From an uncultured Bacteroidales bacterium (GTDB lineage Bacteria > Bacteroidota > Bacteroidia > Bacteroidales > WCHB1-69): DNA of 62,218 bases. A program made the translations under genes and the position numbers. This document shows, piece after piece, positions 19,301 to 26,020 of this stretch. The stretch lies in assembly GCA_946409645.1 (NCBI GenBank), contig CAMJXE010000009.1, forward strand, positions 1 to 62,218. Direction: 5' to 3'. The notes under the pieces were generated by a model. That model did not search any database, was not told the origin of the DNA, and saw only the letters and a program-made list of their open reading frames with translations. Every line of letters starts with the position of its first letter. Position 1 is the first letter of the stretch.

Positions 19301-20747
19301 CTTTGGTGGCAATATACCCAGCAATGCGGTAGCTGAGTTCGTCCACCTGCGCGTAGGTGTAGCGGTGGTCTTCGAAAACGACGGCTTCGGCATTGGGAGT
19401 CGCTTTTGCTTGCTTGCGGAACAGCGAAACAACCGTTTCGGTCGTGTCGTAGTCCGTGCCCTGCGGATTGAAGCTGTCGAGCCGGGCCGTCTGTTCAGGA
19501 GTGGTGATTTCCACGTCGCACAATAAAGACTGTTTCAGCAAGCCCCTGACCACGGTTTCATAGCTTTCGAGAAACTCTGCCACCAGCATGTCAGAATATA
19601 CACCAGGGTTATACTCCGCTTCGGCGACATATTTCCCATCACGGATATAAGCCTTGACGTAAAGAGCCACCTCAAGCGTGTTGTTGTTAAGGCGTTTCGC
19701 CTGCATAGGCAGTCCTGCAAGAGTTAGACTGTCAAACAACGTGCCGTGCCAAGCGAACATCGTGGCCGCCTGCAGTCCCAAGTCGTTCACCACATCGCTG
19801 TACCCATACGTCTCGTGCTGCAGGCAGCCGCTCATCTGCTCCTGACTGTCTCGCAGAAAATCGAGCACCGTCGTCCCGTCATCCCATTTGGCATAGACCG
19901 GCAAAGTCCGGACTAGCATGGCCACCGAATGTGCCAACTGCTTGTCAGCACGACCGTTATGAATCGTGCTGAACAGTGACTGTTGTTCGTTGTTATATTT
20001 CGCCAACAGATAACCGTAGGCACCCGTGAAGAAGGTGCTTTTGTAAATGCCGTGCTTTTGGCAGTAAGCTTCCACTTCAGTTTCCTCTATGTTCATTTGT
20101 CGCGTCACTTTGGCCTCGCCGCTTGCCTTTTCCCCTTCGGTAAGTATGTCACCCATTAGTGGACTATACACGTCACCACAGTCAAAGTTTTCCGCATACC
20201 ATTTCTTGTCAGCCTCGAAGTCAGCCGATTTGCTCCTGACTTTTTCCGCTATTGCCACATCGGCCATTGTCTTTGCCTCGGGTTGAAGCGTCTCTCCTCG
20301 GTAGGCCTTCTCGATGTCGGCCATCATCACCTTTCTCGATGCACCGTCACTGATAATGTGGTGAATGTCCTGCAATAGGTAGTAGTGTTCGCCGTCTTTC
20401 AGCATTTGGAGACGGAACAGCCTGTCGCCCACAATATGGAACGGCTGAATAAACTGAGCCTTTACAGTCTCTATGTCAGTACAGCTTGAAATCTGAATTT
20501 TGAAACTTGAAACCTCCGATTCGTCAATCATCTGCATAGGTTCGCCATCACCGTCCAGTTCTATCCGGGTGAATAGGGTGGGGTGTGCTGCCACTGCAGC
20601 CTCGATAGCCTGGCAAAGCCGCTGCTCGTCCAAATTGCCGTCGAATGTATATAAATAGGGTATGTTATAACACGCTTCGCCTTGGTGTTTCATACACTCC
20701 ACATATAGACCGTACTGGGTTTTTGTTAATGGTGCTGATTTTTTCAT
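13350..20747 (-). CDS. Nonribosomal peptide synthetase, C-A-T-C-A-T-R (second)
   Basis: A 2465-residue synthetase with the same plan as its neighbour. Condensation 1-430 (HHIISDG 129-135), adenylation about 440-915 (YTSGSTGVPKG), carrier with Ser968 in GLTSIS, condensation about 1045-1460 (HHLVFDG 1167-1173), adenylation about 1480-1970 (YTSGSTGKPKG), carrier FFEIGGTSI (Ser2019), reductase from about 2095 (TGATGYLG, catalytic YVYSK 2263-2267). Specificity letters aligned by eye: A1 DVEFSAGIL, A2 DAEGTGVDD; Glu at the third position in both suggests polar or basic substrates, weakly. The first module is a close relative of the neighbour's modules, while the second adenylation domain is clearly of another lineage. 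It begins 19 bp after the SpoIIE-like gene. It has its own release domain, so it probably makes its own product. Confidence 0.93.
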   Translation of the reverse strand: MKKSAPLTKTQYGLYVECMKHQGEACYNIPYLYTFDGNLDEQRLCQAIEAAVAAHPTLFTRIELDGDGEPMQMIDESEVSSFKIQISSCTDIETVKAQFIQPFHIVGDRLFRLQMLKDGEHYYLLQDIHHIISDGASRKVMMADIEKAYRGETLQPEAKTMADVAIAEKVRSKSADFEADKKWYAENFDCGDVYSPLMGDILTEGEKASGEAKVTRQMNIEETEVEAYCQKHGIYKSTFFTGAYGYLLAKYNNEQQSLFSTIHNGRADKQLAHSVAMLVRTLPVYAKWDDGTTVLDFLRDSQEQMSGCLQHETYGYSDVVNDLGLQAATMFAWHGTLFDSLTLAGLPMQAKRLNNNTLEVALYVKAYIRDGKYVAEAEYNPGVYSDMLVAEFLESYETVVRGLLKQSLLCDVEITTPEQTARLDSFNPQGTDYDTTETVVSLFRKQAKATPNAEAVVFEDHRYTYAQVDELSYRIAGYIATKGLGVGDAVSVIIPRCEWMAIASLGILKAGCAYQPLDPTYPKERLNFMVKDADAKLLIADESLRGLLDEYDGDVLLTKDIAQLPTAKELPEGPKPEDRFILLYTSGSTGVPKGCQLTHSNLVCYCHWYWKYYDLKPEHNVAEYASYGFDVHQEGIYPPLTGGATVHIIPEELRLDLVALNEYFEHEHITHTFITTQVGYQFATNIENHSLLHLSVAGEKLAPLTPPMGYKLHNGYGPTEATILITIYPVTKKDKDVPIGKPLDNVRLYVVDQQGHRLPVGAMGELWAAGPQVALGYLNRPDKNAEVFVQNPFSTEEKYIRAYRTGDIVRYLPDGNIQFIGRRDGQVKIRGFRIELKEVEAVVREFPGIKDATVQAFDDEGGGKFIAAYIVADEQIDIDALHNFILEEKPPYMVPAVTMQIEKIPLNQNQKVNKRALPMPEKKVEEAVAEHNVPMNMLEQELHEMISNILNNNDFGVTTILGYAGLTSISAIKLAIQLQKRYGVTLDAKSFVKTGTLQAIENEIWKRMLNEGVSMKDGGLATAADSNASDAQTNSSSDILHSSFPLSYAQTGVYFDCLKNPISTLYNIPYCIKFQKDTDTTTLVGALRTLVKAHPQMTVHFGNGEEGVIQTVDLEKGIEIPIKQMSEEELAQYKQYFVKPFDLGAGPLYRFEIVSTEKQTCLLMDVHHLVFDGGSSDIFLQQLCSLMNGETIEDEDQNYDAYVMSEKAAEGGAEYQAAADFFKERLSVVEAATEVQPDQPNPVKGTIGKAVAPLDFDNIQSKLSTLNAQLSTVITPAHLILSAIYYSLSRFANNEQVCITTVSSGRSNLQIRNTVGMFVNTLALSAHIGQQKVKEFLQEVSENFDETLQHENYPFAQIAADYGLTAEIQFVYQLGMMNQYVCQGTPLELENPELKVPKFPITFFIKNLEGKPVVCVEYDNGKYSARLMQSLADSIPVVIERMMAAPDNALTSICIVSDEEAERIIQIGTGKDIEVDLSKTFANLFTEQAKRTPDAPAVVDRDSQLTYGEMDRYSNALARQLIDFGVQPNDFVCVMLDRFKEFPLSVLGIHKAGAAYTPLDFEYPNERLSYMLENSESKVLITSHDVLEAKQAEGDFSTSAAKPFFIDDFMADVPDAEPIDLSNPDGLAYMIYTSGSTGKPKGAMLHQAGLRNFIAVVIDMEKLTAEDRISGHRSFSFDAHIEDMYPVLTLGGSFHIMPTEIRKDLALIRQFLIDHQITGGGYSTAMTCLLLNAFDDLPIRFTTGGGEKMSGVYSDHIEIINVYGPTECTDDTSYYAIKPGQRIEDIPIGASVANNWNFIVDATGNLVPLGVAGELCFAGIQVGRGYWRLPERTAKSFVDCPFVKEDRWGHPVRMYHTGDLCRWNEEGQIEYLGRIDTQVKLRGFRIELGEIENKALNIEGIRQAAAEVRKVMGNEHLILYYTLVEGATLSDEEIRQMLAASSLADYMVPDVYMQLDVMPMTPNLKINRKALPAPEMKRATEYVAPVGETEELFCHIFSEVLKIQEVGATDNFFEIGGTSINAIKVIVEASKQGVQIVFNDLFNLKTPRALAEFVNGEETEETTAAPVVESKTVSQVDDPFIPILTANTLDAFRQNKRQIVGDVLLTGATGYLGIHILNELLSHYNGRILCPIRAEDDEKALSRLKSLYFYYFGDFDNFNEQRISVFTAEVTEPDGLDGITQQGLTVINCVANVKHFSAGNDIEMVNIESVRHLIAFCLRTGSRLIHISTNSIAGMSVDGHPGPEVKLTEQAFNIGQNIDANKYVYSKYKAEELVLEAIAHRGLNAKIMRVGNLSARQKDGEFQINFMTNNFLARLRAYVVIGMVPYADLDRRFEFSPIDEVANAIMLLAQTPKECIVFHPNNTHRQFLSDILMGFALSGLTLRRVEIDEFQQALEQLMENPDLVTLLRPLMAYNVSSKHTMRWIESANDYTTQVLYRMGFQWSPTAADYVHHFIDTIIGFDYFTV
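16932..16968. repeat. Tandem GTTGAG-type repeat inside the NRPS gene
   Basis: Units of GTTGAGAGTTGAGCGTTTAG type encode SKLSTLNAQLSTV at about residues 1261-1273. The corresponding place in the other NRPS is shorter (MEDFCKKNNLSPAHL), so this is a later in-frame insertion. Confidence 0.5.
17611..17650. repeat. Tandem GAATGAA-type repeat in an NRPS linker
   Basis: Short units of AATGAAGAATGAAGAATG type encode the Ser/Asp-rich linker SSSDILHSSF between the first carrier and second condensation domain. The neighbour NRPS has a different, shorter linker there. Confidence 0.5.
20482..20517. repeat. Copy of the CTTGAAA repeat in the second NRPS gene
   Basis: This is the positional equivalent of 9620-9655. 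It encodes SSFKIQISS in the first condensation domain. Shared position implies that it predates the duplication or spread by recombination. Confidence 0.55.
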
Positions 20748-20766
20748 GTTATTATTTTATCAATGA

Positions 20767-22827
20767 TTACACATTATATATCATGCTCAAGACATTCTTG
20801 CCATCTTTGTATTCATAGCTGACTTCGTTCATGATCTCCTTGATGAGATGGATACCGAGGCCGCCGATTTTGCGTTCCTCCAACGAAACGTCAAGGTTCA
20901 CCTCAGGGGTTTGCAGTGGGTCAAAGGGAACGCCTGAGTCGGTCAAGACCGAGTGGAGTTGACCGTTTTTCATCTCCAGAGTGAGTTCTGCTGTACCCTT
21001 TTCACCTTCAGGATAGGCATACATGATGACATTGGTCGTTGCCTCCTCAAGGGCAAGGTCGAATTGTGGCAGCAGCGACATATCAATGTTTTCCTGCTCG
21101 AAGAATTTCATCAAGAAGGGTTCTAACTTGTCGAGTTCCATGATGTTGTTCTCCAAGACAAGTGTGTCGTTGCTATGGATGTATCGAATGGAGAGCAAGG
21201 TGAGGTCGTCGCTTTGTTCGGCATTGTTAACGAATTGGTGAACCGCTTGGTGCATTTGCTCTATTTGCTGTTCAGCCGTTTGAGTGCTGAAGCGGGCGGC
21301 GGTTTTCAGTGCCCTCTCGTCCCCAAAAACTTCTTTTTGGGCGTTTTCAGCTTCAGTCAGACCATCGGTGTAGAGGAACAGTGTGTCTCCTGGAGCCAAT
21401 GTCAGCTCATTTGCAGTATATTGAGCTGTGGGCTCAACGCCTAAGATGAGAGAAGGTTGGGTGTCTAAATAGTGTGCATCGCCATTTTTGATGATGATTG
21501 GCGGATTATGACCGGCATTGCAATAGTTGATCACGCCAGTTGACAAATCCAAGATGCCCAAGAATAGCGTGATGAACATGATGTCAGGGTTATTGTCGCT
21601 AACACTGCTGTTGAGCTCCTCCATGATTTTCTCGGGGCGATCATAGTGGGCGGATATTGTCCGGAACAAACTGTGGGAAATGGCCATCAGTAATGCAGCT
21701 GGAACTCCTTTGCCGGAAACATCCCCGATACAAAACAGGAGTTTGTTGCCACGTACGTAGTAGTCGAACAAGTCGCCACCCACAAACTTGGCAGGGATTT
21801 GCAATCCTTTGATTTCTATTGTTTTGAATGTTTTTGATGTCTCTTCAGAGGGCAATAGTGACTCTTGGATACTGCGGGCGATAGTGAGTTCGTCTTCAAT
21901 GTGTTGCTCTTTCATTCGTACTTCATTCAGTTGCCATAAATTTTGGATGGCGTGGTGGGCGATAAAGAGGACCGAGAATACAGCTGTGAGGGCCATGAGT
22001 GTGAAGAAGAGGGTGGATTTTCGTAAGCGAGCGTACATGTCAGAGTCGTAAATCGTGATGGACAGTGCCAAATTCTTACCTTCAATTTTATTTGAGAAAA
22101 CATGGAATTTGCCCTTTTTCTTATTCGATGCAGACGGGTCCACCAGTATTTCTCCATCGCTGGTGGTTAGAGTGCAAAAACTGTGGGTGTAAAGATTAAC
22201 TTTTTTGATGATGCTGGCGAGCGAGTCGAGGGAAATGTCTGCGCCTATTACGCCCACGGCGTGGCCTAAACTGTCAAAAATAGGACAAGTGTAGGTTATC
22301 ACGAATGTTTTCCCTCCGGCGTTGTCGTAATAAGGGTCGCTCCAAAAACCATTTTGGGAAACCAAGCCTTTCTCGAACCAATCCATGTGGACATAGTCGT
22401 GCTTTTTACTCCCCAATTGAGTGGTAACGAGGGTGTCGCTGCCGTGCTGGTATCCTACGTAGGCTTCATACCAATGCCCTTTTTTAGGAAAATAGTTCGG
22501 CTTGAAGGCGACACAAGCACCCATGATAAGTGGGCTGGCCTCCTCAATGTGTTTGGCAATTTCATACATCGCATCCGGGTCGTCGAGAGCATATTCCGCC
22601 ATGGGCCGTAATGCATTCACAGCCGTTTCAATCCTCTCCATACGGACGGTGATCATCTTTTCTGTGCTACTCAAAGTGGTCTCTGCTCGCTTTTCCGCAA
22701 TGTGGAGTGCATCTTCTCTAATATAGAAATAATAGCATACACTACCTATAATCAAGGCTGTGATAGCGATGAGGATCTTCGAGAGTTCTTTTCGAGCAAA
22801 CGCTTTCCGGTTATCTTGGTTTTTCAT
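20767..22827 (-). CDS. Membrane sensor: Cache, SpoIIE/PP2C phosphatase and HATPase kinase domains
   Basis: A 686-residue protein. An N-terminal membrane segment (about 15-33, ILIAITALIIGSVCYYFYI) is followed by a periplasmic dCache-like domain (about 35-275; FWSDPYYDNAGGK, GVIGADISLDSL) and a second membrane segment (about 282-302). Cytoplasmic residues about 350-545 are a SpoIIE/RsbU PP2C phosphatase (FVGGDLFDYY, CIGDVSGKGVPAALLMA, LYTDGLTEAEN). Residues about 560-686 are an RsbW-like HATPase (LALEEATTNVIMYAYP with the N-box, GGLGIHLI with the G-box). One protein thus carries both the phosphatase and the kinase half of a partner switch. It starts the NRPS transcript, 19 bp before the synthetase, with a -7 box upstream. 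Its likely partner is the STAS protein of the same locus. The Cache ligand is unknown. Confidence 0.9.
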   Translation of the reverse strand: MKNQDNRKAFARKELSKILIAITALIIGSVCYYFYIREDALHIAEKRAETTLSSTEKMITVRMERIETAVNALRPMAEYALDDPDAMYEIAKHIEEASPLIMGACVAFKPNYFPKKGHWYEAYVGYQHGSDTLVTTQLGSKKHDYVHMDWFEKGLVSQNGFWSDPYYDNAGGKTFVITYTCPIFDSLGHAVGVIGADISLDSLASIIKKVNLYTHSFCTLTTSDGEILVDPSASNKKKGKFHVFSNKIEGKNLALSITIYDSDMYARLRKSTLFFTLMALTAVFSVLFIAHHAIQNLWQLNEVRMKEQHIEDELTIARSIQESLLPSEETSKTFKTIEIKGLQIPAKFVGGDLFDYYVRGNKLLFCIGDVSGKGVPAALLMAISHSLFRTISAHYDRPEKIMEELNSSVSDNNPDIMFITLFLGILDLSTGVINYCNAGHNPPIIIKNGDAHYLDTQPSLILGVEPTAQYTANELTLAPGDTLFLYTDGLTEAENAQKEVFGDERALKTAARFSTQTAEQQIEQMHQAVHQFVNNAEQSDDLTLLSIRYIHSNDTLVLENNIMELDKLEPFLMKFFEQENIDMSLLPQFDLALEEATTNVIMYAYPEGEKGTAELTLEMKNGQLHSVLTDSGVPFDPLQTPEVNLDVSLEERKIGGLGIHLIKEIMNEVSYEYKDGKNVLSMIYNV

Positions 22828-22847
22828 CTCTAATGCTTATCAAACTG

Positions 22848-22855
22848 CAAAAATA
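22848..22855 (-). promoter_or_regulatory. -7 box for the SpoIIE-NRPS-MATE transcript
   Basis: TATTTTTG on the minus strand lies 20 bp upstream of the ATG at 22827. It matches TAnnTTTG; no clear -33 element is visible. Confidence 0.5.
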
Positions 22856-22951
22856 CTCTTTTTTATTATTACTTCTATAGATGATGTTTTACTTATCTAT
22901 ATGTTTGTTAAATATCTTTGGTCAAAATAATTATTTGATAAAAATAAATTG

Positions 22952-22959
22952 TATTTTTG
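22952..22959 (+). promoter_or_regulatory. -7 box for the DUF1295 gene
   Basis: TATTTTTG lies 73 bp upstream of the ATG, with a TTTG 14 bp further up. It leaves a 5' leader of about 65 nt. Confidence 0.5.
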
Positions 22960-23031
22960 CCGCCTCAAAAAGCGTTGCGACTATCTAAAAGCCAGCTTTA
23001 TTCTGCTTTGAACAATTAAATTATTATCAAT

Positions 23032-23964
23032 ATGAATATAAAACTTGTTGGAACAATCCTTGGCATATCAATTATTGCGTGCCCGATCCTTTATTTCGTT
23101 GTAGGACCAGCCCTTACAGATGTGCAAATTGAAACACTGAAAATTTTAGGCATTATTACAGGATGCAGTGCTCTGTTCTGTTTTGTGGTAGGTGAACTTA
23201 CCAACAACAACAGTCAAATGGACAAACTGTGGAGTCTTCTGCCCATTGCCTACGTTTGGATAGTGGCGGCTAATGGCGGTATGACAACACGCTTAATTGT
23301 AATGGCTTGCCTTGTAACACTTTGGGGTACTCGTTTGACCTTTAATTTCGGTCGTAAAGGGGCTTATAAACTCAAGTTCTGGGAAGGAGAGGAGGATTAT
23401 CGTTGGGAAGTGCTTCGGGCTAAGAAAGAGTTCCAGCCGCATTGGAAATGGACACTGTTCAACCTTTTCTTTATCAGTGTTTACCAAAACGTTCTCGTCT
23501 TGATGACCACATTCCCCGCTCTTGTGCTGATGAATGTTGACAAGCCTTTCGGCTGGCTGGATGTTGTGGCTGCGCTCCTGATGTTAGGCTTCATCCTCTA
23601 CGAAACCATCGCCGACGAGCAACAGTGGTCTTTTCAGACCACCAAGTGGAAGATGATTGGCGAAGGGAAAAAACTGGAAGAACTGCCGGCACCGTACAAC
23701 AAAGGCTATAATACGGTCGGACTTTGGAGTAGAAGTCTTCATCCGAACTATCTTGGCGAACAAGGAACATGGTGTGCATTTTACGTTTTCTCTATTGCAG
23801 GCGGCATCGGCATCATCAATTGGACACTTATTGGGGCAGTTCTGCTCATTGCCCTTTTCCAAGGAAGCAGTTCCTTTGCAGAGGAGATTAGCACCTCAAA
23901 ATATCCGGGTTATGCGGATCATTGTAAGCAAACGCCTCGTTTTTTCCCGAAACTTTCCAAATAA
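23032..23964 (+). CDS. DUF1295 membrane protein (steroid 5-alpha-reductase-like fold)
   Basis: A 310-residue polytopic membrane protein with about seven hydrophobic segments from the N-terminus on. The C-terminal half has the family signature for the ICMT/5-alpha-reductase superfamily: LWSRSLHPNYLGEQGTWCAF, then a hydrophobic run and EEISTSKYPGYADHCKQTPR. Members are NADPH-dependent reductases or methyltransferases acting on membrane lipids; the substrate of bacterial DUF1295 proteins is unsettled. It stands alone with its own promoter box and converges on the ABC-F gene with a 27-bp gap. Confidence 0.82.
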   Translation: MNIKLVGTILGISIIACPILYFVVGPALTDVQIETLKILGIITGCSALFCFVVGELTNNNSQMDKLWSLLPIAYVWIVAANGGMTTRLIVMACLVTLWGTRLTFNFGRKGAYKLKFWEGEEDYRWEVLRAKKEFQPHWKWTLFNLFFISVYQNVLVLMTTFPALVLMNVDKPFGWLDVVAALLMLGFILYETIADEQQWSFQTTKWKMIGEGKKLEELPAPYNKGYNTVGLWSRSLHPNYLGEQGTWCAFYVFSIAGGIGIINWTLIGAVLLIALFQGSSSFAEEISTSKYPGYADHCKQTPRFFPKLSK

Positions 23965-23991
23965 TTTCGGGACAATACAATAGACTGGCTT

Positions 23992-25920
23992 TTAGCTTTC
24001 GCTCAGCTCTAACCATTCCATCTCTTTCTCTTCGATGCTGTTTTTCAGCGATTCGTAAGTGTTGTAGAGTTCTCCTGAAGCGATGGCTTCGGCATGGTGC
24101 TCGGGGTCAGCTAATTGCGTTTCGGTGTCGGCGAGTTTCTTTTGCAAAAGGGATATTTCCTCTTCGATTTTTTTGAGACGGTTTTTTCGTCTGCGATCGT
24201 CGGCCTCGCGTTGCTTCTTTTGTTCCCACAGCTCTTTATTGGAAGAGGTTTTCTCGCCAGATGCATTAGTGGCAATGGTATTACGACTTTGTAATTCGTT
24301 GAGAGTCTCCATTTTGCGTTGCGCTAAGAAATCATAGACATCTCCTGTGAAGGCATGCATTTGGTGATTCTTGAACTCATAGACTTTCGAGGTTAACCCT
24401 TGCAGGAAGTCTCGGTCGTGGGAAACTAAGATCAAGCTCCCCTCATATTGCAACAGCGCATTCTTGAGCACGTCTTTGGAAGGCATGTCGAGATGGTTGG
24501 TCGGCTCGTCAAGGATGAGCAGGTTGAAAGGGGAAAGTAGCAACTTAGCCAAGGCAAGGCGTGCTTTTTCGCCGCCCGACAGCACCTTCACTTTCTTTTC
24601 GGTGTCTTCTGTGTCGAAGAGGAAACTGCCTAAGATGGTTCGTATTTTCGGTCGAATATCCCCGACAGCTACGTCGTCAATCGTCTCAAATACTGTTTTT
24701 TCAGGATTCAGTAATTGCGCTTGGTTTTGGGCGTAATAACCCACAACCACTTGATAGCCAAGTTGTAATTCCCCACTTTCAAGTGGTAACGACCCCACGA
24801 TGGCTTTCACCATGGTGGATTTACCCTCGCCGTTGCGTCCCACGAAAGCGACACGCTCTCCACGTTCCAGACGGAAATCCACGTTCTTGAGCACGCTTGG
24901 TTTCGTGTCGTACCCCAAGCTGAGGTTTTTGCTTTCCACCACGACCAATCCCGAGTGCGGTGCGGGTGGAAATTTGAACGAGATGGCACTGTTGTCGTAT
25001 TCATCCACAGCAATTCGATCCATCTTTTCCAGCATCTTGATGCGGCTTTGAACCTGACGCGCTTTTGTGGCTTTATAGCGGAATCGTTCGATGAAACGTT
25101 CAATTTGTGCAATCTCTTTTTGCTGATTTTCGTATGCGGATTGTTGGCTCTCAATGCGTTCTAAACGTTGTTCCACATATTTTGAGTAGCTGCATTTGTA
25201 GTCTTGAATGGTACCCAACGTGATTTCGACGGTTCGGTTCGTTACACGGTCGAGGAAGGCGCGGTCGTGGGAAACCAGAATCACACAACCGTCGTAGTTG
25301 GCCAAGTAATCTTCGAGCCACTGTATGGATTCGATGTCAAGATGGTTGGTGGGCTCGTCAAGGAGAATGATTTCGGGCTTTTGCAGGAGAATCTTGGCGA
25401 GGCAGACACGCATCTGCCAGCCATTACTGAAAGAGGACATGGGTTGATGGAACTCTTCACGCAGGAAGCCCATCCCGAGGAGAACTTTCTCGGTCTCGGC
25501 ATCCATTGTGTTGCCCCCCAAGTGATTATATTGATCGTTGAGGTCGGAAAGCTGTTGGGTTAGCTTTGCATACTCTTCAGATTCGTAATCGGTACGTTCG
25601 GCCAGTTCCGTGGAAATCTGCTGCATTTTGCGTTCCATGACCTTGATTTCCGAGAATGCGGTTATGGCCTCTTCCCATACCGACAGTGGGGAATTGCCAA
25701 CCAACTCCTGCGGCAGGTAGCCTACTCGGTGACCGGAGGTGATGACCATTGTCCCAGTGGCCGGTTCCAGGTCGCGGTGGATGATTCTCAGCAGCGTGGA
25801 TTTTCCTGCGCCGTTATGCCCCACCAGGCCGATACGGTCTTTGTCGCCCGCTACAAACGAGATGTCCTTGAAGAGGAAGTCTCCTGTGAAGTTTACCGAT
25901 AGTTTGTTGATCTGGATCAT
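23992..25920 (-). CDS. ABC-F family ATPase (ribosome-associated)
   Basis: A 642-residue soluble protein with two ABC ATPase domains and no membrane segments. First domain: Walker A GHNGAGKST, signature FSNGWQMRVCLAK, Walker B LLDEPTNHLD. Second domain: GRNGEGKST, LSGGEKARLALAK, LILDEPTNHLD. The charged linker (about 235-305, ERFIERFRYKATKARQVQSR) corresponds to the P-site tRNA-interaction motif. The C-terminal 90 residues form a Lys/Glu-rich coiled coil, as in Uup/YdiF members. ABC-F proteins act on the ribosome in translation quality control or antibiotic protection. It occupies the place after ftsW where murG would be expected in Bacteroidales. Confidence 0.93.
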   Translation of the reverse strand: MIQINKLSVNFTGDFLFKDISFVAGDKDRIGLVGHNGAGKSTLLRIIHRDLEPATGTMVITSGHRVGYLPQELVGNSPLSVWEEAITAFSEIKVMERKMQQISTELAERTDYESEEYAKLTQQLSDLNDQYNHLGGNTMDAETEKVLLGMGFLREEFHQPMSSFSNGWQMRVCLAKILLQKPEIILLDEPTNHLDIESIQWLEDYLANYDGCVILVSHDRAFLDRVTNRTVEITLGTIQDYKCSYSKYVEQRLERIESQQSAYENQQKEIAQIERFIERFRYKATKARQVQSRIKMLEKMDRIAVDEYDNSAISFKFPPAPHSGLVVVESKNLSLGYDTKPSVLKNVDFRLERGERVAFVGRNGEGKSTMVKAIVGSLPLESGELQLGYQVVVGYYAQNQAQLLNPEKTVFETIDDVAVGDIRPKIRTILGSFLFDTEDTEKKVKVLSGGEKARLALAKLLLSPFNLLILDEPTNHLDMPSKDVLKNALLQYEGSLILVSHDRDFLQGLTSKVYEFKNHQMHAFTGDVYDFLAQRKMETLNELQSRNTIATNASGEKTSSNKELWEQKKQREADDRRRKNRLKKIEEEISLLQKKLADTETQLADPEHHAEAIASGELYNTYESLKNSIEEKEMEWLELSES

Positions 25921-25925
25921 GATTC

Positions 25926-26010
25926 TTTACAGGGGCTTGCCCCCATTTTGATTACATGGGCTCACGCCCCTGCTTTTGTGCTCCTTACCTCTATGGGGCA
26001 GCTTGGTGAA
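25926..26010. repeat. GC-rich hairpin repeat between ABC-F and ftsW
   Basis: Two short perfect hairpins in series, GGGGCTTGCCCC and GGGCTCACGCCC, lie in the 100-bp gap, followed by a Pu/Py-rich tail. It has the same style as the interspersed hairpin repeats at 40-44 kb, but the sequence differs. Confidence 0.5.
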
Positions 26011-26020
26011 TGATGTTTTA

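Noticed and set aside
2603-20747. The two NRPSs as one four-module assembly line
   Set aside because: Each protein ends in its own intact reductase and begins with its own C domain, and no docking domains are visible, so separate products are more likely.
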